Shown: positions 44,258-52,575 of the stretch, in pieces | How positions within the stretch are numbered: the first letter of the stretch is position 1 | Layout: the number at the start of each line of letters is the position of its first letter | Assembly: GCF_900101075.1 (NCBI RefSeq) | Contig: NZ_FNFY01000006.1 | Location: 46,397-110,396, forward strand | Direction: 5' to 3' | Length of the DNA: 64,000 nt | Source: Lacicoccus qingdaonensis | GTDB taxonomy: Bacteria > Bacillota > Bacilli > Staphylococcales > Salinicoccaceae | The notes under the pieces: model-generated | The model's database searches: none | Told to the model about the DNA's origin: nothing | What the model saw: the letters and a program-made list of their open reading frames with translations, nothing else | Program-made: the position numbers and the translations under genes

Positions 44258-44515
44258 ATGTTTTTTGCTAATGGTGATCATGCGGTTACATATCAACAGA
44301 ACGAAGTCATCGACCCGTTAGTGCTTAAACGGCTGACTAATGCGTTCAACACTGACACACACCAATATCTGACAGAGATCATTACAACCGAGAATACTTT
44401 GACTTTCATGTATGAGCCGGTCAGAGTGATGGAAAGTCACGATACTATAGAGCCCTCGGGGCTGGTAGTCGAAGAAGCGGAAAGATTTTTAGTTGAAAAG
44501 GGGTTTTTAAAGTGA
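44258..44515 (+). CDS. Short PxpB/KipI-like protein (N-terminal half only)
   Basis: 85 residues. The pattern MFFANGDHAVTYQQNEVIDP followed by TENTLTFMYEPVRV resembles the N-terminal half of PxpB/KipI (5-oxoprolinase subunit B), which has G-D-x-A, a strand, N-x-x-V and then a strand ending in YDP. Full PxpB is near 240 residues; here the C-terminal cyclophilin-like domain is absent and no decayed remainder is seen. It is coupled by a 4-base overlap to a full PxpC-like gene, which supports the family link. AGGAGG precedes the ATG. The similarity is read by eye and is tentative. Confidence 0.5.
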   Translation: MFFANGDHAVTYQQNEVIDPLVLKRLTNAFNTDTHQYLTEIITTENTLTFMYEPVRVMESHDTIEPSGLVVEEAERFLVEKGFLK

Positions 44516-45453
44516 GTTTGATCATTCAGGACAGCGGTCTTTTTTCAATCGTCCAGTCACTGGATAAGCGGTCCTCACCGGACGGCCAGGAATTCAAAGG
44601 TGCCTGTGACAGGCTTGCCCATCAGCTGGCCAACCAGCTCGTCGGCAATAAAAAGGATGAGCTGACAATAGAAATGACCGTGAAACCGGCAGTCATTAAA
44701 TTCACCGAGCCGACGATCATCGCTTTTTCGGGTGCGGAATTTACCGGACGGTGCAACAACCAGGAAGTCCTTCCGAACAGAATATACCTTTTCGACCGGG
44801 GGGATGTCTTAAAGTTTGTGGACACACCGAGGGGCAACAGAATATATCTTGCCGTTGCGGGCGGCATCGAAGTCGAAGGCTCCAATATTTTAAAGTCCGG
44901 TGACGAAGTGATCATGTGCCGTGATTATACTTTCCAGCATGATGAACTTTTCAATATGCTCCGCAATAGAAACATGGTGAGCTGGGGAGTGGATACATAC
45001 TCCCTTGTTGAAATATATATATCCGATCTTTTTCATGTTGTCAGGAGGCCGGATATCAGCGATGAAGTATACGACCGGCTGGAAAGCGCGGAATTTACCG
45101 TATCAAAAGAAAAGAACAGAGTGTCCCTCTACCTGGAAGGAAAACATCTGGATACCGACCGGTCGAAAGTCACTCATCCGGGCATTAAAGGCGGCGTGTA
45201 TATCGCTGCTGGAGAACCGGTGCTTGCGCTCAATGATTTTGACCAGCCGACGACAGCGGAGCATATAGGGACCATCCCTTCATATCATATGCACAAACTG
45301 TCACAGAAGCGGCGCGGTTCAAAAGTTAAATTCAAAGTGATCGACTGTGACGATGCACATGCGAATCTGTATGCACAGGACTTATGGGTGAAAAGCCTTT
45401 TCAAAGCGATTGATTACCGCTTATCCAAAGAGCTCGTCAAAGATAAAATGTAA
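44512..45453 (+). CDS. Biotin-dependent carboxyltransferase-type protein PxpC/KipA
   Basis: 313 aa, the usual size of PxpC/KipA (5-oxoprolinase subunit C; allophanate hydrolase subunit 2-like). Marks: IIQDSGLFSIVQSL (family form I-x-D-x-G), GACDRLAHQLANQLVGN, FTGRCNNQEVL, RGNRIYLAVAGGIEV and the C-terminal HPGIKGGVYIAAGEPVLALN region. With PxpA and PxpB it would open 5-oxoproline to glutamate; here no pxpA lies near and the B partner is short, so function is uncertain. GTG start at 44512 behind AAAAGGGG. The terminator at 45458-45490 ends the pabA-to-pxpC run. Confidence 0.8.
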   Translation: MSLIIQDSGLFSIVQSLDKRSSPDGQEFKGACDRLAHQLANQLVGNKKDELTIEMTVKPAVIKFTEPTIIAFSGAEFTGRCNNQEVLPNRIYLFDRGDVLKFVDTPRGNRIYLAVAGGIEVEGSNILKSGDEVIMCRDYTFQHDELFNMLRNRNMVSWGVDTYSLVEIYISDLFHVVRRPDISDEVYDRLESAEFTVSKEKNRVSLYLEGKHLDTDRSKVTHPGIKGGVYIAAGEPVLALNDFDQPTTAEHIGTIPSYHMHKLSQKRRGSKVKFKVIDCDDAHANLYAQDLWVKSLFKAIDYRLSKELVKDKM

Positions 45454-45457
45454 AGTG

Positions 45458-45490
45458 AAACATCTGGAGTACTTCCAGATGTTTTTTTTA
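45458..45490 (+). terminator. Terminator after the PxpC-like gene
   Basis: AACATCTGGA and TTCCAGATGTT form a perfect stem with a short loop, followed by eight T residues. Confidence 0.88.
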
Positions 45491-45586
45491 TAGAAAATAT
45501 CATTAATCCAACAAATCACCCTGAAAATCAGGTATAATATATATCATTAATTATTGAGACTTCAGTTTTAAACGGTGGGATAAAGT

Positions 45587-47413
45587 ATGATAGAGACGAC
45601 ATTACAAAAGTATTTTGGCTTTAAAACATTCAGACCTAAACAACGTAATATTATCAACTCTGTTAAGAATGGAGAAAATACCCTTGGTGTTTTACCTACC
45701 GGTTCAGGTAAATCGCTTTGTTTTCAAGTACCCGGATTGGAACTGGTAGGCATCACCCTGGTAATATCTCCGCTGATTTCCCTGATGAAAGACCAGGTGG
45801 AAGACTTGAACCGGATCGGCATCCCTGCAGAGTATTTGAATTCCACTTTGAAAAAAAGCGAAATAGAAAGCCTTATGCAGGACGGGCTGAAAGGGCGTTA
45901 TAAATTTTTATATGTCGCACCCGAGCGTTTTAACAATGAAGAGTTCTGCAAATTTGTCAGGAAACTTGATATACCTCTGGTCGCATTTGATGAAGCGCAC
46001 TGTATCTCCAAATGGGGCCATGATTTCAGACCAAGCTATCAGGAAGTCATACCGGCCATCCAGTCACTGATTCCTGAAGCGACTTTCGTGGCTCTGACTG
46101 CCACTGCGACAGAAGAAGTCCAGGAGAATATCCAGGAATTATTAAATATCAAAGATGAACATGTAGTCCTCCAGAGCATAAAAAGGGACAACCTGCATCT
46201 GACTGTCAATAAGACATATCAGCGGGAACAGTTCATCCTCTCGTACATAGAAGAGCGTAGGCATATGTCAGGAATCGTCTATGCAGCAACAAGGGCCGAA
46301 GTCGAAAAGATTTCATCATACCTTAAAGATAAGAATATAGATAACGTAATTTATCATGGCGGTCTCAGCAAAAAAGAACGTGATGACAACCAGCATGCAT
46401 TCGTCTCGGATCTTGTGAATATTGTTGTTGCCACAAATGCTTTCGGGATGGGAATCAACAAGCCGGATATCCGTTTCATCATCCACAACAATCTGCCGGG
46501 CGATGTTGAAAGCTACTATCAGGAAATCGGACGTGCAGGGCGTGACGGCAAGGTGAGTGAATGTATACTGCTGTCGAGTGAGAGGGATGTCAATCTTCAC
46601 CAGTTCTTCATTGACCGATCGAACGGCACCGATCAGCATAAAGACCATATGCGCAGCAAACTGGACAAGATGATCCAGTATAACAGGACATCGAAGTGTC
46701 TGATGAGCTTCATGGTCAAATATTTCGATGCAGACGAATATGTCAGGTCATGCGGACACTGCGTGAACTGTCTGAGTGATGACCGTACTTATAATATGAA
46801 AGATGAAGCGAAGACCGTCCTGAATCTGATCCAGGATACCGATGAACCGCTGACAAAAGAGCATATCATCCAGGTTCTGAGGGGCGAGAGAAGTGAAAAT
46901 GTGCTTTTCAACGGATTAGACAAATCGGCATATTTCGGACTCATGGGGAACTATCTGACCGGAGAATTGCACCACATACTGGATGAACTCATTTTAAACG
47001 GGCATGTGCATTATAAGGATGAGCACCTGCAGCTGGTGGATCTCAGTTTCTATATATTAAAAGAGAACAAGGATATATACACGGTCCCTTTCAGAAAACA
47101 GTTCAAGGAGAAAGTGAACATTTCCACGGCATCTTCACCAAATGAGATGCTGTTCCAGAAACTCATGGGCAAAAGAGCATCACTTGCTGAAAAGTACAGG
47201 GTGGATGAAGAGAGCATATTCAGTGACTCTACACTGAAGGAGTTTGCAAGGAAGCTGCCGGCGTCAAAGCAGGACATGGTACACCTTGCAGGTGTGGGGA
47301 ACTATAAGCTGAAACATTACTGCCCGCACTTCCTGAAAGTGATCAGGCAGCACAAGGAACATCTTGCCGCCCACAATAAAAACACAAATCAAAAGTCACC
47401 GCAGAAAAATTAA
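45587..47413 (+). CDS. recQ: ATP-dependent DNA helicase RecQ
   Basis: 3'-5' helicase of 608 aa acting in recombination repair. Motif 0 FRPKQRNII, Walker A LPTGSGKS, DEAH box VAFDEAHCISKWGHDFRP, motif V ATNAFGMGINKPD and motif VI QEIGRAGRDGK are intact. The zinc site is visible as Cys369 or so in SKCLMSF followed by CGHCVNC. The RQC winged helix and an HRDC domain (LFQKLMGKRASLAEKYRV to the end) complete it. GGTGGGAT precedes the ATG; TATAAT at 45533-45538 may be its -10. It is monocistronic between two terminators. Confidence 0.94.
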   Translation: MIETTLQKYFGFKTFRPKQRNIINSVKNGENTLGVLPTGSGKSLCFQVPGLELVGITLVISPLISLMKDQVEDLNRIGIPAEYLNSTLKKSEIESLMQDGLKGRYKFLYVAPERFNNEEFCKFVRKLDIPLVAFDEAHCISKWGHDFRPSYQEVIPAIQSLIPEATFVALTATATEEVQENIQELLNIKDEHVVLQSIKRDNLHLTVNKTYQREQFILSYIEERRHMSGIVYAATRAEVEKISSYLKDKNIDNVIYHGGLSKKERDDNQHAFVSDLVNIVVATNAFGMGINKPDIRFIIHNNLPGDVESYYQEIGRAGRDGKVSECILLSSERDVNLHQFFIDRSNGTDQHKDHMRSKLDKMIQYNRTSKCLMSFMVKYFDADEYVRSCGHCVNCLSDDRTYNMKDEAKTVLNLIQDTDEPLTKEHIIQVLRGERSENVLFNGLDKSAYFGLMGNYLTGELHHILDELILNGHVHYKDEHLQLVDLSFYILKENKDIYTVPFRKQFKEKVNISTASSPNEMLFQKLMGKRASLAEKYRVDEESIFSDSTLKEFARKLPASKQDMVHLAGVGNYKLKHYCPHFLKVIRQHKEHLAAHNKNTNQKSPQKN

Positions 47414-47454
47414 AAATAACGATCAAATTCACTTTTGAATTGATCGTTATTTTA
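47412..47454. terminator. Bidirectional terminator between recQ and the EamA gene
   Basis: AAATAACGATCAAATTC and GAATTGATCGTTATTT, one bulged A, 6-base loop, A-rich left and T-rich right flanks, between convergent genes. Confidence 0.82.
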
Positions 47455-47463
47455 ATGATTGAA

Positions 47464-48324
47464 TCAGAATTCCTCTTTAGGTGCACGGTTTTTCATGAAC
47501 ATGTAGTAGCTGGCACCGAAGATGACGAAGTATCCGATGACAGAAAGTATATCCGGCACTTCATTCAGAATGAAGATACTCAGCAGTGCAGTGAAAAGGA
47601 TCGTAGAATAGAAAAATATCGATATTTCCCTGGCCGGTGCAAAGCTGTATGCGATCGTCAGCCCAAACTGGCCGGAGGCTGCAAATACACCTGCAAGAAT
47701 CAGCATGATCCACTGTTCGAAAGTCATCGACTCATATTGGAAGATGAAAAAGGGGAGCAGTGCCACTGTTGAAAAGCCTGAAAAATAAAATACGACTGTA
47801 TAGAACTTTTCACGGCTGCCGAGTACGCGCAGTACCGTATAGGCGCCGGCGGCAAGAATCGCGCCGAGTATTCCGAGCAGGGCGTACACAGTATCGCTCG
47901 ACATGGACGGCTTGATAATGAATACGGCACCGGCCAGAGCGACGATGATTGAAATCATCTGATATCTTCTTATGTATTCCTTTAAAAATATCGCACATAA
48001 AAGAATGGTGAAGAAAGGACTTAGTTTGTTCAAAATTTCCGCATCACTTAAAACCATGCGGTCGATGACGAAAAAGTTGAGCAGAACTCCAAGCAGTCCC
48101 AGACTTGATCTGAGCAGCAGCAGTCCCTGATTCTCCTTATGGCCGAAAAGCTTTTCCTTATGATAGATGACGAGTCCAAGGGCAATGACCATGGATATGA
48201 AATTTCTGAAGAAAGTTTTTTGGACAGTCGGCAAGTCTCCGCTGTATTTCACAAAAAAGGACATGAGGCTGAACCCCAGTGAGGAAATCAACAGGGCGAT
48301 AATGCCTTTTGTAGTATTGCTCAT
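47464..48324 (-). CDS. EamA-family drug/metabolite transporter
   Basis: 286 aa with ten membrane spans in two EamA repeats (residues 5-135 and 148-280). It starts TKGIIALLISSLGFSLMSFF, which carries the family's first-span pattern; FFRNFISMVIALG and RSSLGLLGVLLNFFVIDRM follow. The second repeat contains ASGQFGLTIAYSFAPAREIS. The substrate is unknown, as for most of the family; metabolites or amino acids are possible. AGGAGC lies 10 bases before the ATG at 48324. Confidence 0.85.
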   Translation of the reverse strand: MSNTTKGIIALLISSLGFSLMSFFVKYSGDLPTVQKTFFRNFISMVIALGLVIYHKEKLFGHKENQGLLLLRSSLGLLGVLLNFFVIDRMVLSDAEILNKLSPFFTILLCAIFLKEYIRRYQMISIIVALAGAVFIIKPSMSSDTVYALLGILGAILAAGAYTVLRVLGSREKFYTVVFYFSGFSTVALLPFFIFQYESMTFEQWIMLILAGVFAASGQFGLTIAYSFAPAREISIFFYSTILFTALLSIFILNEVPDILSVIGYFVIFGASYYMFMKNRAPKEEF

Positions 48325-48545
48325 AAAACATCATAGCTCCTTATTCTACTCTTGCATTAAATTTCATTAAAAATAATGTAAATAAAAACGCGAAAAAAAT
48401 TATTAAATATTCACTGACTCAGTATATCATAGATATCCCAACGATTAGATGAATTATTTGACAGAAATAAGCGTTGAAACTTAATGAAATTCCAGTGTTT
48501 TACCATTGATAAATTATTTTTATTGTGGCAAGATAGAACTTAACA
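48325..48545. other. AT-rich intergenic stretch upstream of the nrd control region
   Basis: Holds the leader of the EamA gene on the minus strand and then AT-rich sequence. I see no ORF with a ribosome site, no hairpin and no RNA gene here. The organised regulatory elements begin at 48546. Confidence 0.4.
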
Positions 48546-48593
48546 AAACAAGATATGGTGTACTGAAAATTTCGGGAACACCATATCTTGTGT
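48546..48593 (+). promoter_or_regulatory. Paired NrdR boxes upstream of nrdIEF
   Basis: AAACAAGATATGGTGT (48546-48561) and ACACCATATCTTGTGT (48578-48593) each fit the NrdR box ACACWATATWTWGTGT type, and are near-exact reverse complements of each other. Their centres are 32 bases apart, three helical turns, the distance usual for paired NrdR boxes. NrdR with ATP/dATP would repress the nrd operon from here. Confidence 0.85.
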
Positions 48594-48617
48594 TAAATTA
48601 AGATAAAGTACCGTTTG

Positions 48618-48661
48618 TTGAAAAGACGCAAATGGTTGGAATTATTTCGAACGTATGTTCG
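48618..48661 (+). promoter_or_regulatory. nrdIEF promoter with LexA (SOS) box
   Basis: TTGAAA at 48618-48623 with a poor -10 (TTATTT at 48642-48647, 18-base spacing). CGAACGTATGTTCG at 48648-48661 is a perfect match to the Gram-positive LexA/DinR operator CGAACRNRYGTTCG and would cover the start of transcription, so the nrd operon is probably derepressed on DNA damage. Confidence 0.8.
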
Positions 48662-48705
48662 ATTTCTTCATTTTATGGTATCATTTAAGGAGGGAGATGG
48701 ATGGT

Positions 48706-49113
48706 ATGCTGATTGCATTCTACTCCATGACCGGCAATGTCAGGCGATTTGTAAACGGGACTGATATTGGAGATCAATTTGAATTATACGAGATTAAAGC
48801 AGACAACCAAAATGAAAAGATTGCAGAACCTTATATACTTGTCACGAGCACTTATGGATTCGGCGGCGTACCGGCTCCGGTGGAACGTTTCCTGGACGTT
48901 AATCACGAGGGGATGCAGGCTGTGGCTTCCAGCGGGAACCGCAACTGGGGAAACAACTTTGCAAAAGCGGGAGAACACATCCGGCTGAAATACAATGTAC
49001 CGCTGTTGATGAAGTTCGAACTGCACGGCACCGAAGGCGAAAGAGAATTATTTAAAGAGAAGGCAGGGAGTATTCATGAAAGTATTGGACGAGAAGAAGT
49101 ACAATCATATTGA
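48706..49113 (+). CDS. nrdI: Flavodoxin-like protein NrdI
   Basis: FMN protein of 135 aa that supplies superoxide for building the dimanganese-tyrosyl cofactor of NrdF. Starts MLIAFYSMTGNVRRFV; the FMN-binding loops are SMTGNV and TYGFGGVPAPVERFL, followed by SGNRNWGNNFAKAG. Three in-frame or near ATGs follow the AAGGAGGGAG site; 48706 is chosen because it matches the start of staphylococcal NrdI (an ATG at 48697 is only 3 bases from the site). It overlaps nrdE by 38 bases. First gene of nrdIEF. Confidence 0.93.
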   Translation: MLIAFYSMTGNVRRFVNGTDIGDQFELYEIKADNQNEKIAEPYILVTSTYGFGGVPAPVERFLDVNHEGMQAVASSGNRNWGNNFAKAGEHIRLKYNVPLLMKFELHGTEGERELFKEKAGSIHESIGREEVQSY

Positions 49114-51181
49114 ACTCAATAACGAAGTGACGAAGCGGGATGAAACAGGTTTCTATCAGCTCCATAAAGATCTGGAAGCACTGGAAGTATTTATGGAAGA
49201 AGTGAAGGACAAGACGATTCATTTCGATACAGAGCTTGAGCGTCTGCACTACCTTGTGGACAACGACTTCTACTATGACCTGTTCGAGGAATATACAGAA
49301 GAACAGGTGACTGAAATTGTAGACTATGCGGATTCACTTCCATTTAAATTCAAGAGCTACATGGCAGCAAGCAAGTTCTTCAAAGATTATACTCTGAAGA
49401 CAAACGATAAGAAGCAGTATCTGGAAGATTACAAACAACATGTTGTGATTGTGAGCCTGTATTTGTCGAAAGGCAGTGTTGACCAGGCGAAACGTCTGAT
49501 CAATTCCATGATTGAACAGCGCTATCAGCCTGCGACACCGACATTTTTAAATGCCGGACGCTCACGCCGCGGCGAGATGGTATCATGCTTCCTGCTTGAG
49601 GTGGATGACAGCCTGAACTCTATCAACTATATCGACTCGACTGCAAAACAGCTGTCGAAGATCGGCGGCGGTGTGGCAATCAACCTGTCCAAACTGCGTG
49701 CGCGCGGTGAAGCGATCAAAGGTATTGAAGGTGTGGCAAAAGGGGTGCTCCCTGTAGCAAAAGCACTGGAAGGCGGATTCGGCTATGCCGACCAGCTCGG
49801 CCAGCGTCCGGGTGCAGGTGCGGTTTACCTGAACATCTTCCACTACGATCTGCCTGAATTCCTGGACACTAAAAAAGTGAACGCAGATGAAGACCTGCGT
49901 CTGTCCACGATTTCAACAGGTCTTGTGATTCCGTCCAAGTTCTTTGATCTTGCTGCTGAAAACGAACCGTTCTACCTGTTTGCACCGCATACGGTGGAAA
50001 GAGAGTACGGAGAGACTCTGGACGATATGAATATTGACGAAATGTATGACCAGCTCGTCGCAAATGATAATGTCAAAAAGCGTAAATTTGATGCACGCGA
50101 TATGCTGAACACGATTGCACAGACGCAGCTGCAGTCAGGCTATCCTTATATCATGTTCAAAGACAATGCGAATAAAGTGCACCCGTTGAAGGATGTCGGA
50201 GATGTGAAAATCAGTAACTTATGTACTGAAATCTTCCAGCTGCAGGAAACTTCGACAATCAACGACTATGGTGTCGAAGATGAAATCAGAAGAGATATTT
50301 CATGCAACCTCGGTTCACTGAACATCGCAAACGTCATGGATTCGAAGAAAGTCCGTGAATCCGTCCATGACGGCATAGAAGCACTGACAGTCGTAAGTGA
50401 CGATACTGCGATTGCAAATGCGCCTGGCGTCAAGAAGGCAAACGATGAACTACACTCTGTCGGACTTGGTGCGATGAACCTTCACGGTTATCTGACGAAA
50501 AATAAAATTGCTTATGAATCAGAGGAAGCAAAAGATTTCGCGAACGTCTTCTTCATGCTCCTCAATTACTATTCACTGGAAAAATCTATGATGATTTCAA
50601 TGGAACGCGGCCAGACGTTCAAAGATTTCGAGCGTTCCGATTATGCGACAGGCGAGTATTTCGACAAATACGTCAACAACTCGTATGAACCCGTTACAGA
50701 TAAAGTGAAGCCTTTATTCGAAGACATTTATATTCCGACGAAGGAAGACTGGGCGGAACTGCGTGACCAGGTGAAGGAAAAGGGTCTTTACCATGCCTAC
50801 CGTCTGGCCATTGCGCCAACTCAGAGCATTTCCTACGTACAAAACGCGACAAGCTCGGTAATGCCGATTGTGGATACGATTGAGCGCAGAACTTACGGCA
50901 ACTCGGAAACATTCTACCCAATGCCGTTCCTGTCAAAAGAGAATATGTGGTTCTACAAGAGCGCGTTCAATGTCGACCAGATGAAATTGATTGATCTGAT
51001 TGCAACCATCCAGGAGCATATCGACCAGGGAATCAGTACAATCCTTTACGTGAACTCGGAAATTTCAACGCGTGAATTATCAAGACTGTACATTTATGCG
51101 CACCATAAAGGTCTTAAATCACTGTATTACACAAGAAATAAATTGCTCAGCGTTGAAGAATGTACAAGTTGTTCAGTTTAA
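49076..51181 (+). CDS. nrdE: Class Ib ribonucleoside-diphosphate reductase alpha subunit
   Basis: Catalytic subunit reducing ribonucleoside diphosphates under aerobic conditions, 701 aa. Very close to staphylococcal NrdE from MKVLDEKKYNHIELNNEV on. Active-site cysteines: Cys in EMVSCFLLEVDD, the CEIF-type SNLCTEIFQLQET glutamate and cysteine, and DISCNLGSLN; the C-terminal redox pair is CTSC in the last residues (EECTSCSV). The N-terminal ATP-cone that would give allosteric activity control is missing, as in all class Ib enzymes. GGGAG lies before the ATG. Confidence 0.97.
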   Translation: MKVLDEKKYNHIELNNEVTKRDETGFYQLHKDLEALEVFMEEVKDKTIHFDTELERLHYLVDNDFYYDLFEEYTEEQVTEIVDYADSLPFKFKSYMAASKFFKDYTLKTNDKKQYLEDYKQHVVIVSLYLSKGSVDQAKRLINSMIEQRYQPATPTFLNAGRSRRGEMVSCFLLEVDDSLNSINYIDSTAKQLSKIGGGVAINLSKLRARGEAIKGIEGVAKGVLPVAKALEGGFGYADQLGQRPGAGAVYLNIFHYDLPEFLDTKKVNADEDLRLSTISTGLVIPSKFFDLAAENEPFYLFAPHTVEREYGETLDDMNIDEMYDQLVANDNVKKRKFDARDMLNTIAQTQLQSGYPYIMFKDNANKVHPLKDVGDVKISNLCTEIFQLQETSTINDYGVEDEIRRDISCNLGSLNIANVMDSKKVRESVHDGIEALTVVSDDTAIANAPGVKKANDELHSVGLGAMNLHGYLTKNKIAYESEEAKDFANVFFMLLNYYSLEKSMMISMERGQTFKDFERSDYATGEYFDKYVNNSYEPVTDKVKPLFEDIYIPTKEDWAELRDQVKEKGLYHAYRLAIAPTQSISYVQNATSSVMPIVDTIERRTYGNSETFYPMPFLSKENMWFYKSAFNVDQMKLIDLIATIQEHIDQGISTILYVNSEISTRELSRLYIYAHHKGLKSLYYTRNKLLSVEECTSCSV

Positions 51182-51201
51182 AAGATAAAGGAGTCTTATA
51201 A

Positions 51202-52170
51202 ATGATAGCAGTTAACTGGAATAAAGAAGATGATATGACCAATGTATTCTGGCGTCAGAACATCTCCCAGATGTGGGTGGAGACAGAATTCAAAGTATCG
51301 AAAGACCTAAGTTCATGGTCAGGCATGTCTGATAACGAGAAAGACACTTTTAAAAAGGTATTGGCAGGACTTACTGGACTGGACACGCACCAGGCGGATG
51401 ACGGTATGCCGCTCATCATGCTGCATACGGATGACCTGCGTAAAAAGGCCGTATATTCATTTATGGGGATGATGGAGCAGATTCATGCAAAATCATACTC
51501 CCATATCTTCTCGACACTGATTTCATCCAAAGAGACGGATGAACTGCTTGACGTGTGGGTGTTGAATAACGAACATCTGAAATACAAGGCAGATAAGATC
51601 GTGAGCCGTTACCATAAGCTGTTCGACAAAAATGCATCTTTATATGATCAGTACATGGCACGCGTTGCGTCCGTATTCCTGGAATCATTCCTGTTCTACT
51701 CAGGTTTCTACTACCCGTTGTATCTGGCGGGGCAGGGCCGTATGACGACAAGCGGGGAAATCATCCGTAAAATACTGCTGGATGAATCCATCCACGGCGT
51801 ATTCACCGGACTTGATGCCCAGACGATCAAACCGCAGCTCACGCAGGAAGATCAGGAACGTGCGGATAAAGAAATGTATGAACTTCTCGAGGAGCTTTAT
51901 GCGAACGAGCAGGAGTACACTAAAGAACTTTATGACAAAATCGGTCTGACTGAAGATGTGATGAACTATGTCACCTACAATGCGAATAAAGCACTTGCAA
52001 ACCTCGGATTTGAACCTTATTACGAAGAAAAAGGATTCAACCCGATCATCGAAAATGCCCTTGATACGTCCACGAAGAACCATGACTTCTTCAGTGTCAA
52101 AGGTGACGGGTATGTGCTTGCACTCAATGTCGAGCCGTTACAGGACGAAGACTTTGTATTTGAAGATTAA
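51202..52170 (+). CDS. nrdF: Class Ib ribonucleoside-diphosphate reductase beta subunit
   Basis: Radical-bearing subunit, 322 aa, carrying a dimanganese (or di-iron) tyrosyl centre. Metal ligands are in SFMGMMEQIHAKSYSHIFS (Glu and His), VFLESFLFYSGF and LLDESIHGVFTGLDAQ; the tyrosyl-radical Tyr is in the first of these. It starts 20 bases after nrdE behind AAAGGAG. The terminator at 52184-52229 ends the operon. Confidence 0.97.
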   Translation: MIAVNWNKEDDMTNVFWRQNISQMWVETEFKVSKDLSSWSGMSDNEKDTFKKVLAGLTGLDTHQADDGMPLIMLHTDDLRKKAVYSFMGMMEQIHAKSYSHIFSTLISSKETDELLDVWVLNNEHLKYKADKIVSRYHKLFDKNASLYDQYMARVASVFLESFLFYSGFYYPLYLAGQGRMTTSGEIIRKILLDESIHGVFTGLDAQTIKPQLTQEDQERADKEMYELLEELYANEQEYTKELYDKIGLTEDVMNYVTYNANKALANLGFEPYYEEKGFNPIIENALDTSTKNHDFFSVKGDGYVLALNVEPLQDEDFVFED

Positions 52171-52183
52171 TTGAAGTGAATAT

Positions 52184-52229
52184 AAAAATCACCCTGCCGG
52201 GAATTTTTTGCCGGCAGGGTGATTTTGTA
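52184..52229 (+). terminator. Terminator after nrdF
   Basis: AAAATCACCCTGCCGG and CCGGCAGGGTGATTTT, a 16-bp perfect stem with a GAATTTTTTG loop, followed by T-rich sequence. Confidence 0.85.
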
Positions 52230-52275
52230 TGTCTGCAGCTGGTTTCTCTGAATTTGTCCGGTAAAAATCATTAGG

Positions 52276-52303
52276 TTGACAATTCCTACGATTGGTATAT
52301 GAT
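52276..52303 (+). promoter_or_regulatory. Sigma-A promoter of the riboflavin operon
   Basis: TTGACA (52276-52281), 16 bases, TATGAT (52298-52303). The predicted start near 52310 lies about 20 bases before the FMN riboswitch, as expected. Confidence 0.7.
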
Positions 52304-52330
52304 TAATATAGAGTTTTTCAACTGAATATA

Positions 52331-52455
52331 ATTCTTTCGGGGCAGGGTGTAATTCCCAACCGGCGGTTAAAGCCCGCGACCTGTACGCGTCCTGCGTATG
52401 GCTGATCCAGTGGAAACCTGGAGCCGACAGTTAAAGTCTGGATGGGAGAGAGAAT
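52331..52455 (+). promoter_or_regulatory. FMN riboswitch (RFN element)
   Basis: The conserved core is plain: TTCGGGGCAGGGTGTAATTC, then CCAACCGGCGGTTAAAGCCC, GCCGACAGTTAAAGTC and GGATGGGAGAGAG. P1 is closed by ATTCT (52331-52335) with AGAAT (52451-52455). A variable stem with GTACGCG and CGCGT-like bases lies in the middle. FMN binding would favour the terminator at 52527-52559 and stop rib expression. Confidence 0.97.
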
Positions 52456-52526
52456 GTTGCAAGCGTATATGATACGTTTATTTTGTGCTGATTATATACA
52501 GCGCATTATTTAGCATACAAATTTTG

Positions 52527-52559
52527 AAGCGCCGATGATTTTTTCATCGGCGTTTTTTT
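52527..52559 (+). terminator. Riboswitch expression-platform terminator
   Basis: GCGCCGATGA with TCATCGGCG and a T loop, followed by seven T residues, between the FMN aptamer and ribD. It lies 17 bases before the ribD start codon. Confidence 0.9.
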
Positions 52560-52575
52560 GTTCAGGAGGGAAAAC

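Noticed and set aside
44258..44515. Decayed remnant of a full pxpB
   Set aside because: The frame ends in a clean 4-base overlap with the next start codon and no leftover C-terminal PxpB sequence is visible in any frame, so truncation by decay is less likely than a reduced form; kept as tentative.
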